DNA from: Actinoplanes couchii
GTDB taxonomy: Bacteria; Actinomycetota; Actinomycetes; Mycobacteriales; Micromonosporaceae
Direction: 5' to 3'
NCBI RefSeq assembly: GCF_016862075.1
Contig: NZ_BOMG01000014.1
Coordinates: 89,103-153,102 of the forward strand
Length of the DNA: 64,000 nt
The notes below the pieces were generated by a model. It did not search any database, was not told where the DNA came from, and worked only from the letters and a program-made list of their open reading frames with translations. This document shows, piece by piece, positions 1 to 8,947 of the stretch. Numbering within the stretch: the stretch's first letter is position 1; each line of letters begins with the position of its first letter. A program made the position numbers and the translations under genes.

Positions 1-159
1 GGTGGCGGCGGAATCGGCGGCGTAGGCGTCGGGCAGCAGGGTCCGGGCCATCTCCGGAAGCAGGCCCATGGTGGCGAACTCGGCGAGTCCTAGTCCGAAT
101 CCACCGAGAGACAGGGCGAAAAGTGCAGCCCAGCGGCGGCCGGAGGTGAGTTTGTCCAC
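1..159 (-). CDS. MFS transporter, N-terminal fragment
   Basis: This reverse-strand reading frame runs off the left edge, so only the first 53 codons are present, starting at GTG (159). After a short basic N-terminus it enters a hydrophobic, Gly-rich first membrane helix carrying the G-x-G-L-A-E-F pattern and an M-G-L-L-P-E segment, which is typical of major facilitator drug and sugar efflux proteins. It should act in the cytoplasmic membrane; the substrate cannot be read from this fragment. It diverges from the LacI-family regulator at 235 across 75 bp that contain a perfect palindrome, so it is a probable target of that regulator. ATG codons inside the frame lie within the first helix, so GTG 159 is the best start. 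Confidence 0.75.
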   Translation of the reverse strand, partial: MDKLTSGRRWAALFALSLGGFGLGLAEFATMGLLPEMARTLLPDAYAADSAAT

Positions 160-196
160 GTGCTGGGACCTTAGAAGAATCAAGATCAAGAGGCGA

Positions 197-208
197 TAGA
201 ACGTTCTA
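197..208. promoter_or_regulatory. Perfect 12-bp palindrome, putative LacI-family operator
   Basis: TAGAACGTTCTA is a perfect palindrome with a central CG step, the usual architecture of LacI-family operators. It lies in the 75-bp divergent gap between the MFS gene and the LacI-family gene and covers the expected -35 position of the latter. Autoregulation and control of the transporter are inferred. Confidence 0.6.
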
Positions 209-222
209 ACCCCTGTCCCTCG

Positions 223-228
223 TACGAT
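223..228 (+). promoter_or_regulatory. Putative -10 box (TACGAT), leaderless start of the LacI-family gene
   Basis: TACGAT stands six bases before the GTG at 235 and no Shine-Dalgarno sequence is visible. This matches the TANNNT plus 6-7 nt pattern of leaderless actinobacterial transcripts and supports the GTG start. Confidence 0.45.
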
Positions 229-234
229 CGGCGG

Positions 235-1236
235 GTGCATCCAGCAGAAAAGCGGCCGACGCTCGCCGATGTAGCGGCCGAGGCGGGCGTTTCGGTCGCC
301 CTGGTCTCGATCGTGATGCGCGACGCGCCGGGCGCCGGTGCCGCCACCCGCGAGCGGGTGCAGGAGGTGGCGCGCCGGCTCGGCTACCGGCCGGACAGCC
401 GGGCCCGCCTGCTGCGCAGTGGCCGCAGCCGCCTGCTCGGGGTGGTCTTCGACGTGCAGCACCCGTTCCACCTGGACCTGATGACCGGGCTCTACGACGC
501 GGCCGGGGAGGCCGGTTACCAGCTCACGTTGAGTGCGGTCACGGCCCGGCGCGGCGAGCGTACGGCGGTCGGCGACCTGCTCCAGGACCGGTGCGAGGCG
601 ATCGTGCTGTTCGGCGGGGAGCTGCGCGGTTCGGAGCTGGCGTCGATCGCGGCCCGGCTGCCGGTGATCGCGATGATGCGCGGGGTCCGCCGCAAGGACG
701 TGGACGTGGTACACAACGACGACGCGCTCGGCTCGCACCAGGCCGTCGACCACCTGGTGGCGCTGGGGCACCGGCGGATCACGCACATCGACGGCGGCAG
801 CGTGCACGGGACCGCCGAGCGCCGCGCCGGTTATCAGGAGGCGATGCGGCGGCACGGCCTGGACCAGCACATCCGGGTGATCTCCGGCGGCGCGGGCGAG
901 GAGGACGGCGCGCGGGCCGCGGAGAGGCTGCTGGCCGATCCGCCGACCGCGGTGACCGTCTTCAACGACCTGAGCGCCACCGGGCTACTGGACGTGCTGC
1001 ACCGCAACGGGCTGCGGGTGCCGGGGGACGTGAGCGTGGTCGGCTACGACGACACCAGCCTGAGCCGGCTCGCGCACATCGACCTGACGACCGTCGCCCA
1101 GGACGTCGAGGCGATGGCGACCCGGGCCGTGCAGCGCGCGGTCGAGCGGATCGAGGGCACCCCGACCGGGCCGCGCTCGGTGATCATCCCGCCGAGGCTG
1201 GTGGTGCGGGGAACGTCCGGCCCACCGGCCGGCTGA
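235..1236 (+). CDS. LacI-family transcriptional regulator
   Basis: A 333-residue protein of standard LacI length. Residues about 8-55 form the N-terminal helix-turn-helix and hinge (LADVAAEAGVS, then RERVQEVARRLGYRP), and residues from about 65 form a periplasmic-binding-protein-like sensor domain with the typical late motif DVSVVGYDD. It should bind DNA as a dimer and release it on binding a small ligand, often a sugar. The second recognition-helix region reads VALVSIVMRD, slightly unusual because most members have VSxVLN there. It is divergent from an MFS transporter and probably controls that gene and itself through the palindrome at 197-208. The ligand is unknown. Confidence 0.92.
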   Translation: MHPAEKRPTLADVAAEAGVSVALVSIVMRDAPGAGAATRERVQEVARRLGYRPDSRARLLRSGRSRLLGVVFDVQHPFHLDLMTGLYDAAGEAGYQLTLSAVTARRGERTAVGDLLQDRCEAIVLFGGELRGSELASIAARLPVIAMMRGVRRKDVDVVHNDDALGSHQAVDHLVALGHRRITHIDGGSVHGTAERRAGYQEAMRRHGLDQHIRVISGGAGEEDGARAAERLLADPPTAVTVFNDLSATGLLDVLHRNGLRVPGDVSVVGYDDTSLSRLAHIDLTTVAQDVEAMATRAVQRAVERIEGTPTGPRSVIIPPRLVVRGTSGPPAG

Positions 1237-1392
1237 GTAGGAAGGTCAGCTGACGGATGGTTTGCGGGGTTCGGTGACCACCGCGTCCGGCCCGGCGGTC
1301 GCAGGTCGGTCCGGTGTTCCGCCCCGCCTCGCGTCGACGCGGCAGAGCTTTACTCCGACCGTACCGAAAAAGGGTCTGAAAACGGCAGGTCA

Positions 1393-1438
1393 ACCGTGCC
1401 GGCGCCGCATCGACGGGGGACCGCGACGCCGGCACGGT
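1393..1438 (-). terminator. Strong hairpin downstream of the lipoprotein gene
   Basis: A perfect 12-bp GC-rich inverted repeat (1393-1404 with 1427-1438, 22-nt loop) begins three bases after the lipoprotein stop codon on the minus strand. There is no long U-tract, as is common for actinobacterial terminators. The remainder of the 205-bp gap back to the LacI-family gene holds nothing else obvious. Confidence 0.6.
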
Positions 1439-1441
1439 GGA

Positions 1442-2089
1442 TCAGGAGGCGGCCGACGCCGTGGGCTTGAGGACCGCGCAGGTCTCGGTGGCCTTCTTCA
1501 CGGTCGCGTCCGAGGTGTCCAGGTTCGCGGTGTCGGTGACGCCGTTCTCCTTCAGGCAGTTCTGGTACGCGGCGTTCGCCCCGCCACCACCGGAGTTGCC
1601 GCCACCGCCGCGCTGACCGCCGCCGGCGCCCATGCTCGGGCGGACCGAGGCGCATGCCTCCTGGGCCTTCGCCCAGGTCGCCTCGTCGACACCGTCCGGC
1701 TTGCTGAAGCCGCCACCGCCGGGGAAACCGCCGCCACCACGCTGACCTGCGCTGCCGGAGGGCCGCGGCTGACCGGACGGGCGCGCGCCGTTGCCGTCGG
1801 GCGCGCCGGACGGGCGGGCGCCGTCGGGACCGCCGGAGGGCCGGGCACCGCCGTTGCCCATGCCGCCGCCGGGTCCGCCGGACGGCATGGTGATGGTGAC
1901 GCCGTTCTCGTTGAGGCAGCTGATGTACGCCGCGAACGCGTTGTTGCCGCCACCGTTCTGACCGGTGGCGCTGTCGCTGTCCGTGCTCGTCTCGTCCGTG
2001 CCGCCGCAGGCCGCCGTGAAGAGCAGGGCGACGGAGACCGCGAAGACGGCTACGGCGCCACGATGCGCCTTCGAACTGATCACCGGCAC
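1442..2089 (-). CDS. Gly/Pro-rich lipoprotein with duplicated Cys motif
   Basis: A 215-residue secreted lipoprotein of unknown function. The start is GTG 2089, because AGGAG lies seven bases upstream of it; a longer in-frame ATG at 2167 lacks this. The signal peptide ends in FTAAC, a lipobox whose Cys would be lipidated. The mature part has two related segments, Y-I-S-C-L-N-E-N-G-V and Y-Q-N-C-L-K-E-N-G-V, separated by about 100 residues of Gly, Pro, Ser and Ala repeats with GGGGFPGGGG. It is divergent from the adaptor at 2264 and probably belongs functionally to the MacAB-like cluster, because the GFPGGG motif recurs in two proteins there. The paired Cys motifs may form a disulfide or bind a ligand; this is not established. 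Confidence 0.8.
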   Translation of the reverse strand: MPVISSKAHRGAVAVFAVSVALLFTAACGGTDETSTDSDSATGQNGGGNNAFAAYISCLNENGVTITMPSGGPGGGMGNGGARPSGGPDGARPSGAPDGNGARPSGQPRPSGSAGQRGGGGFPGGGGFSKPDGVDEATWAKAQEACASVRPSMGAGGGQRGGGGNSGGGGANAAYQNCLKENGVTDTANLDTSDATVKKATETCAVLKPTASAAS

Positions 2090-2263
2090 TGTGGGGCTCC
2101 TGTCAATGGTGGATGTCGCGGGGACGTGTGAAGGAAATAGGTCGCACCTGTGCGGAAGTTCGGACATTGCTAGGAGTTACCTAAGAACGCCGCCCGATGC
2201 TCCGAGCCAACTCCCAGGTGGGACCGAGCCGACGGCGAGGACCGATCAGCACACTCGGTGACC

Positions 2264-3520
2264 ATGGGTGTTGCAGTGGCCGGTCGCCGGCGTTTGATCT
2301 GGCTCGCCGTCGCGGTCGTCGTGACGGCGTTGCTCGTCTTCGGCGTGGTGCGCGCGCTGACGGCCGGCGCCGCACAGGAGGAGACGAAGGCGGCCGAGAC
2401 CGTCAAGGCCGACAAGGGGGAGGTCACCACCGAGGTCGCCACCACCGGCACGCTGCAGGCGGCACAGACCCGCAGCCTGTCGTTCGCGGTGTCCGCCGAG
2501 GTGGAGTCGGTGAAGGTGCGGGCCGGGAACACGGTGACCGCCGGTCAGGTGCTCGCGACCGTCGACGACACCGACGCGGCGGAGAGGGTGGACGACGCGG
2601 CGGAGGCGCTGGACGACGCCCAGGACCGGCTGGAGTCCGCGCAGTCGGCTTCCACCACCACGACGTCGACCGGATGCGACGTGGCGGCCGGCTACACCAC
2701 CAGCGCCTCGCCGGAGCCGAGTGCGTCCGTGACCGTGACGGCCAGTCCCTCCCCGGCCGCGACGAGGACGACCACCGCGACACCCACCGCCTCCGCCAAG
2801 CCGACCGCGACAAGGACGACCACCGCGACCAAGCCGGCCCAGCCGAGGGGGACCTCCTCCTCGACGTGCGGGACGAGCGGTGGGGGGACCGGCTCCGACC
2901 GCGGCGGATCCTCGTCCACCGACGCCATCCTCAGCGCCCAGCAGCGGGTCAACGCCGCCAAGGTCACCCTGGAGGAGGCCGAGGAGGCCCTGGAAGGCGC
3001 GACGATCACCGCCCCGATCGCCGGGAAGATCCTGACGGTGGCCGGCAAGGTCGGCACCAACGCCAAGTCCGGCTCCACCTTCATCACCCTGGCCGACATC
3101 TACGACATGCAGATCAGCGCCGACTTCCCGGAGGCCGACGCGGACCGGCTGGAGGTCACCCAGAAGGCTGTCGTCACGCTCGCCGACCGGGCCGGTCAGA
3201 CGTTCGACGCGACGGTGGTGCAGGTCGACCCGGTCGGCACCAGCGACGGCACGCTCACCCGGTTCGGGGTGGTGCTCTCCTTCGTCGAGGCGCCCGAGGA
3301 GTTGCTCGTCGGGCAGAGCGCCAACGTCCGGGTGACCACCGGCAGCAAGGAGAACGTGCTGCGTGTGCCCAGTACGGCGGTGCACGATGTGCGGGGGGAG
3401 GACGGCACCGTGCTCAAGGACGGCGCCGAGGTCGCGGTGAAGCTCGGGCTTCGCGGCGACCAGTACACCGAGATCACGTCCGGGCTCACCGAGGCCGACG
3501 TGGTGTCGAAATCCTGGTAG
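2264..3520 (+). CDS. HlyD/MacA-like membrane-fusion adaptor
   Basis: A 418-residue single-pass protein: one N-terminal transmembrane helix (about residues 9-32), a lipoyl/barrel-sandwich half, a helical hairpin interrupted by a Thr/Ser/Pro-rich insertion with two near-identical TATRTTTAT blocks, the second lipoyl half (ATITAPIAGKILTVAGKVG), and a beta-barrel with KENVLRVPSTAV. Such adaptors link an ABC transporter to substrate capture outside the membrane. It lies upstream of a two-component pair and a second adaptor with an ABC pump, so it is probably part of the same export system. GTG 2258 is an alternative start two codons upstream; neither has a clear ribosome site. Low-complexity replacement of the coiled-coil tip, used for docking to TolC in Gram-negatives, makes sense in a monoderm. 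Confidence 0.85.
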   Translation: MGVAVAGRRRLIWLAVAVVVTALLVFGVVRALTAGAAQEETKAAETVKADKGEVTTEVATTGTLQAAQTRSLSFAVSAEVESVKVRAGNTVTAGQVLATVDDTDAAERVDDAAEALDDAQDRLESAQSASTTTTSTGCDVAAGYTTSASPEPSASVTVTASPSPAATRTTTATPTASAKPTATRTTTATKPAQPRGTSSSTCGTSGGGTGSDRGGSSSTDAILSAQQRVNAAKVTLEEAEEALEGATITAPIAGKILTVAGKVGTNAKSGSTFITLADIYDMQISADFPEADADRLEVTQKAVVTLADRAGQTFDATVVQVDPVGTSDGTLTRFGVVLSFVEAPEELLVGQSANVRVTTGSKENVLRVPSTAVHDVRGEDGTVLKDGAEVAVKLGLRGDQYTEITSGLTEADVVSKSW

Positions 3521-3564
3521 CCCGTTCATAGCTGATTCAAAGAAAACGCTGATAGTTCTGTACG

Positions 3565-4314
3565 GTGCTCTCCGATACCCGAAGCCCCGTCACTGTGGCC
3601 GACTCCGCGGCACGGCCGTCCCGTGTCCTGGTCGTCGACGACGAGCCGAACATCTCCGCGCTGCTCAGTGCGACGTTACGGCTGGTCGCCTTCGACGTGC
3701 GGGTGGCCGAGTCGGGGCACGGAGCGCTACTGGCGGTGCAGGAGTTCGAGCCGGATCTGATCGTCCTGGACGTGATGCTTCCGGATGTCGACGGGATCGA
3801 GGTGGCCCGGCGGTTGCGTGCCGCCGGCCATCGGGTCCCGGTCCTGTTCCTCACGGCCAGGGACGCGGTGGAGGATCGCATCCTGGGACTGTCGGCCGGC
3901 GCGGATGACTACGTCACCAAGCCGTTCAGTCTCGAGGAGGTCGTGCTACGGATACGCGCGATCCTGCGCCGCAGCCAGCCGGAGGAGCCGCAGGAGGACA
4001 CCGGGGTTCTGCGGTACGCGGACCTGGAACTGGACGAGGACGCCCACGAGGTGCGGCGCTCGGGCCGGTTGATCGAGCTGTCGCCGACCGAGTTCAACCT
4101 GCTCCGCTATCTGATGATCAACGCGGGCCGGGTGGTCAGCAAGGCGCAGATCCTGGACCGGGTCTGGAAGTACGACTTCGGGGGCGACGGCCGGATCGTG
4201 GAGTCCTACGTCTACTACCTGCGCCGGAAGATCGACCGGACCGATCCGCCGCTGATCCACACGGTGCGGGGGGTGGGGTACGCGCTGCGGCTGCCCCGAA
4301 GCGGCGAGGAGTGA
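3565..4314 (+). CDS. OmpR/PhoB-family response regulator
   Basis: A 249-residue regulator with a receiver domain at about residues 20-135 (acidic pair D25-D26, phospho-acceptor D69, Lys119-Pro120) followed by a winged-helix DNA-binding domain ending in HTVRGVGYALR. It is phosphorylated by the histidine kinase whose GTG start overlaps its stop by four bases (GTGA), so the two are translationally coupled. The context suggests it controls the adjacent MacAB-like pump and lipoprotein. The GTG start at 3565 gives about 20 extra residues before the receiver; an internal GTG could trim this. An AT-richer stretch at 3531-3560 is the likely promoter. Confidence 0.93.
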   Translation: MLSDTRSPVTVADSAARPSRVLVVDDEPNISALLSATLRLVAFDVRVAESGHGALLAVQEFEPDLIVLDVMLPDVDGIEVARRLRAAGHRVPVLFLTARDAVEDRILGLSAGADDYVTKPFSLEEVVLRIRAILRRSQPEEPQEDTGVLRYADLELDEDAHEVRRSGRLIELSPTEFNLLRYLMINAGRVVSKAQILDRVWKYDFGGDGRIVESYVYYLRRKIDRTDPPLIHTVRGVGYALRLPRSGEE

Positions 4315-5723
4315 TTCCCTGGCGGTTCTGGACGCTCAAGTCTCGACTCGTCCTCGTAGTTGCCGTTTTGTCGGGCATTGCGTTGCTGGTCGCCAACATC
4401 GTCGGCGTGCTGCTGATCCGGAAATATCTGGAAAACCGCATCGACGACCAGCTGATCGGGATAAGTCGGCCCTTCTCCGATATGCCGCCCAACGGCTTCG
4501 GGCCTCGACCGGGTCGCTTCCGCGGCCTCGGCCCGGATCAGATCATGTACTTCTACGCTGCCGACGGCACGCTCGACGCCACCCGCAGTTCGCCGGCCGA
4601 CGAGAGCCGACCGGATATTTTCGATATTTCGGACAAGTCGGATCCGTATACCGTCTCCTCCGCCGCCGGCGCCGATTGGCGCGTGCTGACCGTGAAGATC
4701 GGCGACACCGGAGAGCGCGCCCTCGTCGGCTACTCCCTGCTGGAAGTCGATCAGACCACCGACCAGTTGATCCTCATCGACGCCGGCGTGATGCTGCTGC
4801 TACTGACCGCCCTGGGGTTCGGCGCGGCTTTTGTGGTCCGGATCGGCCTGCGCCCGCTGACCGCGATGGAATCGGTGGCGTCCGACATCTCCGCCGGCAG
4901 CCTGTCCGGCCGCATTCCCGACACCGACCCGCACACCGAACCCGGCCGTCTCGGCCTGGCCCTGAACGCGATGCTCACCCGCATCGAGGACGAGGTCGAC
5001 GCCCGAACGGCTTCCGAGCACCGCCTGCGCCAGTTCGTCGCGGACGCCTCCCACGAACTGCGCACCCCGCTGACGTCGATCCGCGGCTGGGCGGAACTCT
5101 ATCGTCGCGGCGGCGCCCCGCCCGGCCCGCAGCTGGACGAGACGATGGGCCGTATCGAGTCCGAGTCGGCGCGGATGGCGGTGCTGGTCGAGGACCTGCT
5201 GCGGCTGGCCCGGATGGATCAGCAGCGCACCCTGGACCTGCGCCGCGTCGACCTGCTGGAGATCGCCGCGGACACCATCCGGGACGCGCACGCCCGCATG
5301 CCGGGCCGTCAGGTGCTGCTGGCCGGTCTCAGCGACGACGAGGACACCTTCGAGCCGGCCACCGTGCTCGGCGACGACCACGGCCTGCGCCAGGTCGCGA
5401 CCAATCTGGTGGCCAACGCGCTCAACCACACCCCACCGGAGGCGACCGTCACGGTACGTGTCGGTCTGGCTGCCGGCAGCGCGGTTCTCGAGGTCTCCGA
5501 CAACGGTCCGGGGATCCCACCCGAGCACGCGCACCGGGTCTTCGAGCGCCTCTACCGCGCCGATTCGAGTCGCTCCCGCTCGCACGGTGGGGGTTCCGGG
5601 CTGGGCCTGGCGATCGTCAGCGCGATCGTGCAGGTGCACGCCGGCACGGTGGAGCTGCGGGAGACGCCCGGCGGTGGGGCCACCTTCCGGGTGGCACTTC
5701 CCGCAGTCGGTGACTCGCCGTGA
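4311..5723 (+). CDS. Sensor histidine kinase of the MacAB-like cluster
   Basis: A 470-residue membrane kinase. Transmembrane helices at about 12-36 and 152-177 flank a roughly 115-residue extracytoplasmic sensor region. A HAMP linker follows, then a HisKA domain with the phospho-accepting His248 in DASHELRTPL, then an HATPase domain with the N box (NLVANALNH), G1 box (DNGPGIP) and G2 box (GGGSGLGLAI). It should autophosphorylate and pass phosphate to D69 of the preceding regulator. The short sensor domain resembles those of kinases that sense envelope stress or antimicrobial compounds. The start overlaps the regulator stop by four bases. Confidence 0.93.
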   Translation: MIPWRFWTLKSRLVLVVAVLSGIALLVANIVGVLLIRKYLENRIDDQLIGISRPFSDMPPNGFGPRPGRFRGLGPDQIMYFYAADGTLDATRSSPADESRPDIFDISDKSDPYTVSSAAGADWRVLTVKIGDTGERALVGYSLLEVDQTTDQLILIDAGVMLLLLTALGFGAAFVVRIGLRPLTAMESVASDISAGSLSGRIPDTDPHTEPGRLGLALNAMLTRIEDEVDARTASEHRLRQFVADASHELRTPLTSIRGWAELYRRGGAPPGPQLDETMGRIESESARMAVLVEDLLRLARMDQQRTLDLRRVDLLEIAADTIRDAHARMPGRQVLLAGLSDDEDTFEPATVLGDDHGLRQVATNLVANALNHTPPEATVTVRVGLAAGSAVLEVSDNGPGIPPEHAHRVFERLYRADSSRSRSHGGGSGLGLAIVSAIVQVHAGTVELRETPGGGATFRVALPAVGDSP

Positions 5724-5789
5724 GTTTTTGAGCTGGCTCCCAGGTTGCGCCGAAGCTCCTCATAGCACCGCGCCCCAGAGTGTGCGGTC

Positions 5790-6998
5790 ATGAAGGTACG
5801 CCTGAGCCGTCACCCGTCATGGGTGGTCAACGCCGTCATCGGCGTAGTGCTCGTCGCCGGGGCCTACACGGTGTACGAGACATTTTCCGGATCCGATGAC
5901 GGGGGGACGGCCGCAGCGGCCTCCGAACGTACGGTCAACGTTCAGCAGGGCACGGTCACCAAGACCGCGACCGCGGACGGAACCCTGGAGAGCGCGAGCA
6001 CCGCGAGTGCCACGTTCGAGACCAGCGGCACCGTGACCGCGATCAGCGTGAAGGTCGGCGACAAGGTCAAGAAGGGTCAGACGCTCGCGAAGGTCGACCC
6101 GGCCGCCGCCCAGCGCAGCCTGGACGCCGCCGAGGCCGACCTCGACGCCGCCCAGGACGCCCTGGACCGGGCCGAGACCGCGAAGTCCGACACCACCGAG
6201 GCGGAGAACCAGGTCGCCACGGCGAAGCTGGCCGTCACCGAGGCCGAGGCCGGTGTCGACGGCACCGTGCTGACCGCCCCGATGGCCGGCACGGTCACCG
6301 CCCTCAACGGCACCCTGGGCGGTTCGGCTTCTGGGAGCAGCAGCTCGGGGTCGTCCACCGGCGGCGGTGCTTCCACCGGCGGCAGCTCGTCCTCTTCTTC
6401 CAGTAGCAGCAGCGGCTTCGTGGAGATCGCCGACCTCACCAAGATGCAGGTGTCGGCCAGTTTCGCCGAGGCGGACGCGACGAGCCTCAAGGAGAAGCAG
6501 GTCGCCACGGTCACCTGGAACGCGCTCAGCGGCGTCGAGCAGAGCGCGAAGGTCGCCGCGATCGACCCGTCGGCCACCACCTCGAACAGTGTGGTCACCT
6601 ACGGCGTCACGCTGACCCTGGACAAGGTGCCTACCGGCGCGAAGGTCGGCCAGACCGTCTCGGTGTCGGTCACCACCGGCGCCAAGGAGAACGTGGTGCT
6701 GGTCAACGCGGCCGCGATCACCACGGTCGGCAGCCGGCACACGGTCACCGTGGTGGCGAACAACGTGCAGGAGACCCGGTCGGTGGAGATCGGCCTGGAG
6801 GGCGACTCGGCCACCGAGATCACCTCGGGGCTGACCGCCGGTGAGCAGGTCGTCGTGAAGACCACCTCGACCAGCACCGGCAGCGGCAACCAGCAGGGCT
6901 TTCCGGGCGGCGGCAGTGGTTTCGGCGGCGGTGGCCTCACCGGTGGTGGCGGTGGCCCCGGCGGGGGCGGCGGTCCGGGTGGCGGGGGCGGCCGATGA
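5790..6998 (+). CDS. MacA-like membrane-fusion adaptor with poly-Ser insert and poly-Gly tail
   Basis: A 402-residue adaptor with one N-terminal membrane helix, lipoyl half-motifs (ISVKVGDKVKKGQTLAKVD, then TAPMAGTVTALNG), a short coiled-coil rich in Asp, Ala and Glu, and a barrel domain. A Ser/Gly/Thr run of about 35 residues follows the second lipoyl half, and the C-terminus is an extended Gly tract beginning GFPGGGSGFGGGG. Its stop overlaps the ATG of the ABC ATPase by four bases (ATGA), so it is part of a coupled adaptor-ATPase-permease unit like MacA-MacB. It is the second adaptor gene in the cluster; the two share plan but differ in inserts. Confidence 0.88.
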   Translation: MKVRLSRHPSWVVNAVIGVVLVAGAYTVYETFSGSDDGGTAAAASERTVNVQQGTVTKTATADGTLESASTASATFETSGTVTAISVKVGDKVKKGQTLAKVDPAAAQRSLDAAEADLDAAQDALDRAETAKSDTTEAENQVATAKLAVTEAEAGVDGTVLTAPMAGTVTALNGTLGGSASGSSSSGSSTGGGASTGGSSSSSSSSSSGFVEIADLTKMQVSASFAEADATSLKEKQVATVTWNALSGVEQSAKVAAIDPSATTSNSVVTYGVTLTLDKVPTGAKVGQTVSVSVTTGAKENVVLVNAAAITTVGSRHTVTVVANNVQETRSVEIGLEGDSATEITSGLTAGEQVVVKTTSTSTGSGNQQGFPGGGSGFGGGGLTGGGGGPGGGGGPGGGGGR

Positions 6999-7738
6999 AA
7001 CCGGTCCTCCAGGTCACCGACCTCAAGAAGATCTACGGTACGGGTGAGGCCACCGTCCACGCCCTGCGCGGGACGACGATGACCGTGCACCGCGGCGACT
7101 ACGTGGCGATCATGGGCTCGTCCGGCTCCGGCAAGTCGACGCTGATGAACATCCTGGGCGCGCTCGACATCCCCACCTCCGGGCAGTACCTGCTCGACGG
7201 GGTGGACGTCAGCCGCCTCTCCGACGGTCAGCTGGCCCTGGCCCGGAACCGGCTCATCGGCTTCATCTTCCAGTCGTTCAACCTCATCCCCCGGACCAGT
7301 GCGGTGGCCAACGTCGAGCTGCCCCTGGCGTACGCCGGAGTGAAACCGAAGGAGCGACGTCGCCGCGCGATGGCCGCCCTGGACACCGTCGGCCTCGCGG
7401 CCCGGGCCGATCATGAGCCGAATCAGCTCTCCGGCGGCCAGCAGCAGCGGGTCGCGGTGGCCCGTGCGCTGGTCACCGAGCCGGCGCTGCTGCTCGCCGA
7501 CGAACCGACCGGCAACCTGGACTCCAAGTCCACCGACGACGTGCTGCAGGTCTTCGACGACCTGAACACGGCCGGCCGGACCATCGTGATCATCACGCAC
7601 GAGGACGAGGTCGGCGCCCGCGCCAAACGGCTGATCCGGCTGGTCGACGGCGCGATCGTGAGCGACATCAGGCAGTCGCCGATCCACCTGCCCCCGGTCG
7701 GCGCCGGCTTCGCTCTGAGCGGACGGCACACCCGATGA
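6995..7738 (+). CDS. MacB-type ABC transporter ATPase subunit
   Basis: A 247-residue nucleotide-binding subunit of the LolD/MacB class. It shows Walker A GSSGSGKST, Q-loop FQSFNLIPR, signature LSGGQQQR, Walker B LLLADEPTGNLD and the switch His in IITHEDE. It should energise the permease encoded immediately downstream. It overlaps both neighbours by four bases (ATGA at 6995 and 7735), so adaptor, ATPase and permease are translationally coupled. The last 30 residues beyond the conserved fold are a short Pro-rich extension without a recognised motif. Confidence 0.95.
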   Translation: MKPVLQVTDLKKIYGTGEATVHALRGTTMTVHRGDYVAIMGSSGSGKSTLMNILGALDIPTSGQYLLDGVDVSRLSDGQLALARNRLIGFIFQSFNLIPRTSAVANVELPLAYAGVKPKERRRRAMAALDTVGLAARADHEPNQLSGGQQQRVAVARALVTEPALLLADEPTGNLDSKSTDDVLQVFDDLNTAGRTIVIITHEDEVGARAKRLIRLVDGAIVSDIRQSPIHLPPVGAGFALSGRHTR

Positions 7739-8937
7739 GCTTCTTCGAGGTCATCCGCTTCTCGCTGCGCGGTCTCAGCGCCAACAAGCTGCGCTCCGCG
7801 CTGACCATGCTCGGCATCCTGATCGGTGTCGCCGCGGTGATCCTGCTGGTCGCGGTCGGCAACGGCTCGGCCAAGGCGATCAGCGACCGGATCGAGGCGC
7901 TCGGCACCAACACGATCACCGTGATGAGCACCGGCCGGGGCGGCTCCAGCAGCACGTCGCTGACCAAGGGCATGGCCGACGCGCTGGTCGACCCGGAGCT
8001 GGCGCCTGATGTCAAGAGCGTGTCGCCGGTGGTCAGCTCGTCGTCGGCGACCATGACGTACGAGGGCGCCGACCACGCGGTGGCCACCTTCGTCGGCACC
8101 ACACCCAGCTGGTTCGGCGCCTCCACCACCCCGGTCGGTGCGGGCGCCGCGTTCACCGACGACGACGTGGACCAGGGCCGCCGGGTGGTGGTGATCGGCC
8201 GGACCGTGGCCGAGGAGCTGTTCCCCGGTGTCGACCCGATCGACAAGCAGGTCACCGTCGGCGGGGCGCTGTTCACCATCGTCGGGGTGCTGCAGGAGAA
8301 GAGCTCCACCGGCTTCAACGACGCCAACGACACCGCGGTCGCCCCGCTCACCGCGGTCCAGCAGGTCCTCACCGGGTACGGCGCGCTCACCTCGATCATC
8401 GTCGAGGCCGCCGACCCGGACCAGGTCGACGCCGCCCAGTCGCAGGTGTCCACGATCCTGAACCAGAAGCTGGACGTGGACGCGTCGTCGAACAGCACGC
8501 CGTACCGGATCCAGAACGCGTCGTCGCTGCTGGAGACGCAGACCGAGACCGCCGACACGTTCACCACCCTGCTCGGGGCGGTGGCCGCGATCAGTCTGCT
8601 GGTCGGTGGCATCGGCATCACCAACATCATGCTGGTCACGGTCACCGAGCGGACCCGGGAGATCGGCATCCGCAAGGCGCTGGGGGCGCCGCGCCGGGTG
8701 ATCCTGACCCAGTTCCTGATCGAGGCGACGCTGCTGAGTGTGCTGGGCGGTGGCCTGGGCGTGGCCGCCGCCCTGATCGGCAGCCAGTTCGAGATCGTCG
8801 GCGTCAAACCGGTGATCGTGCCCAGTTCCATCGGGCTCGCGGTCGGGGTCTCCGTCGCGATCGGCCTGTTCTTCGGCGGCCTGCCCGCCGCCCGTGCCGC
8901 CCGGCTGCGTCCGATCGACGCGCTGCGCTACGAGTGA
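7735..8937 (+). CDS. MacB-like ABC transporter permease
   Basis: A 400-residue permease with one N-terminal membrane helix (about residues 19-42), a MacB periplasmic-core-like extracytoplasmic domain of about 220 residues, and an FtsX-type C-terminal domain with three helices. The conserved TERTREIGIRKALGA coupling motif and the closing RPIDALRYE are typical of MacB. Such mechanotransmission pumps export peptides, antibiotics or lipoproteins without moving them through the membrane bilayer channel. It completes the pump with the upstream ATPase and adaptor and is followed ten bases later by the small DUF5666-like protein gene. Confidence 0.94.
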   Translation: MSFFEVIRFSLRGLSANKLRSALTMLGILIGVAAVILLVAVGNGSAKAISDRIEALGTNTITVMSTGRGGSSSTSLTKGMADALVDPELAPDVKSVSPVVSSSSATMTYEGADHAVATFVGTTPSWFGASTTPVGAGAAFTDDDVDQGRRVVVIGRTVAEELFPGVDPIDKQVTVGGALFTIVGVLQEKSSTGFNDANDTAVAPLTAVQQVLTGYGALTSIIVEAADPDQVDAAQSQVSTILNQKLDVDASSNSTPYRIQNASSLLETQTETADTFTTLLGAVAAISLLVGGIGITNIMLVTVTERTREIGIRKALGAPRRVILTQFLIEATLLSVLGGGLGVAAALIGSQFEIVGVKPVIVPSSIGLAVGVSVAIGLFFGGLPAARAARLRPIDALRYE

Positions 8938-8947
8938 GGACCCAGTT

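Noticed and set aside
2100..2260. Possible riboswitch in the divergent gap upstream of the first adaptor
   Set aside because: No conserved riboswitch core was recognised; only a ribosome site for the lipoprotein and unremarkable sequence are visible.
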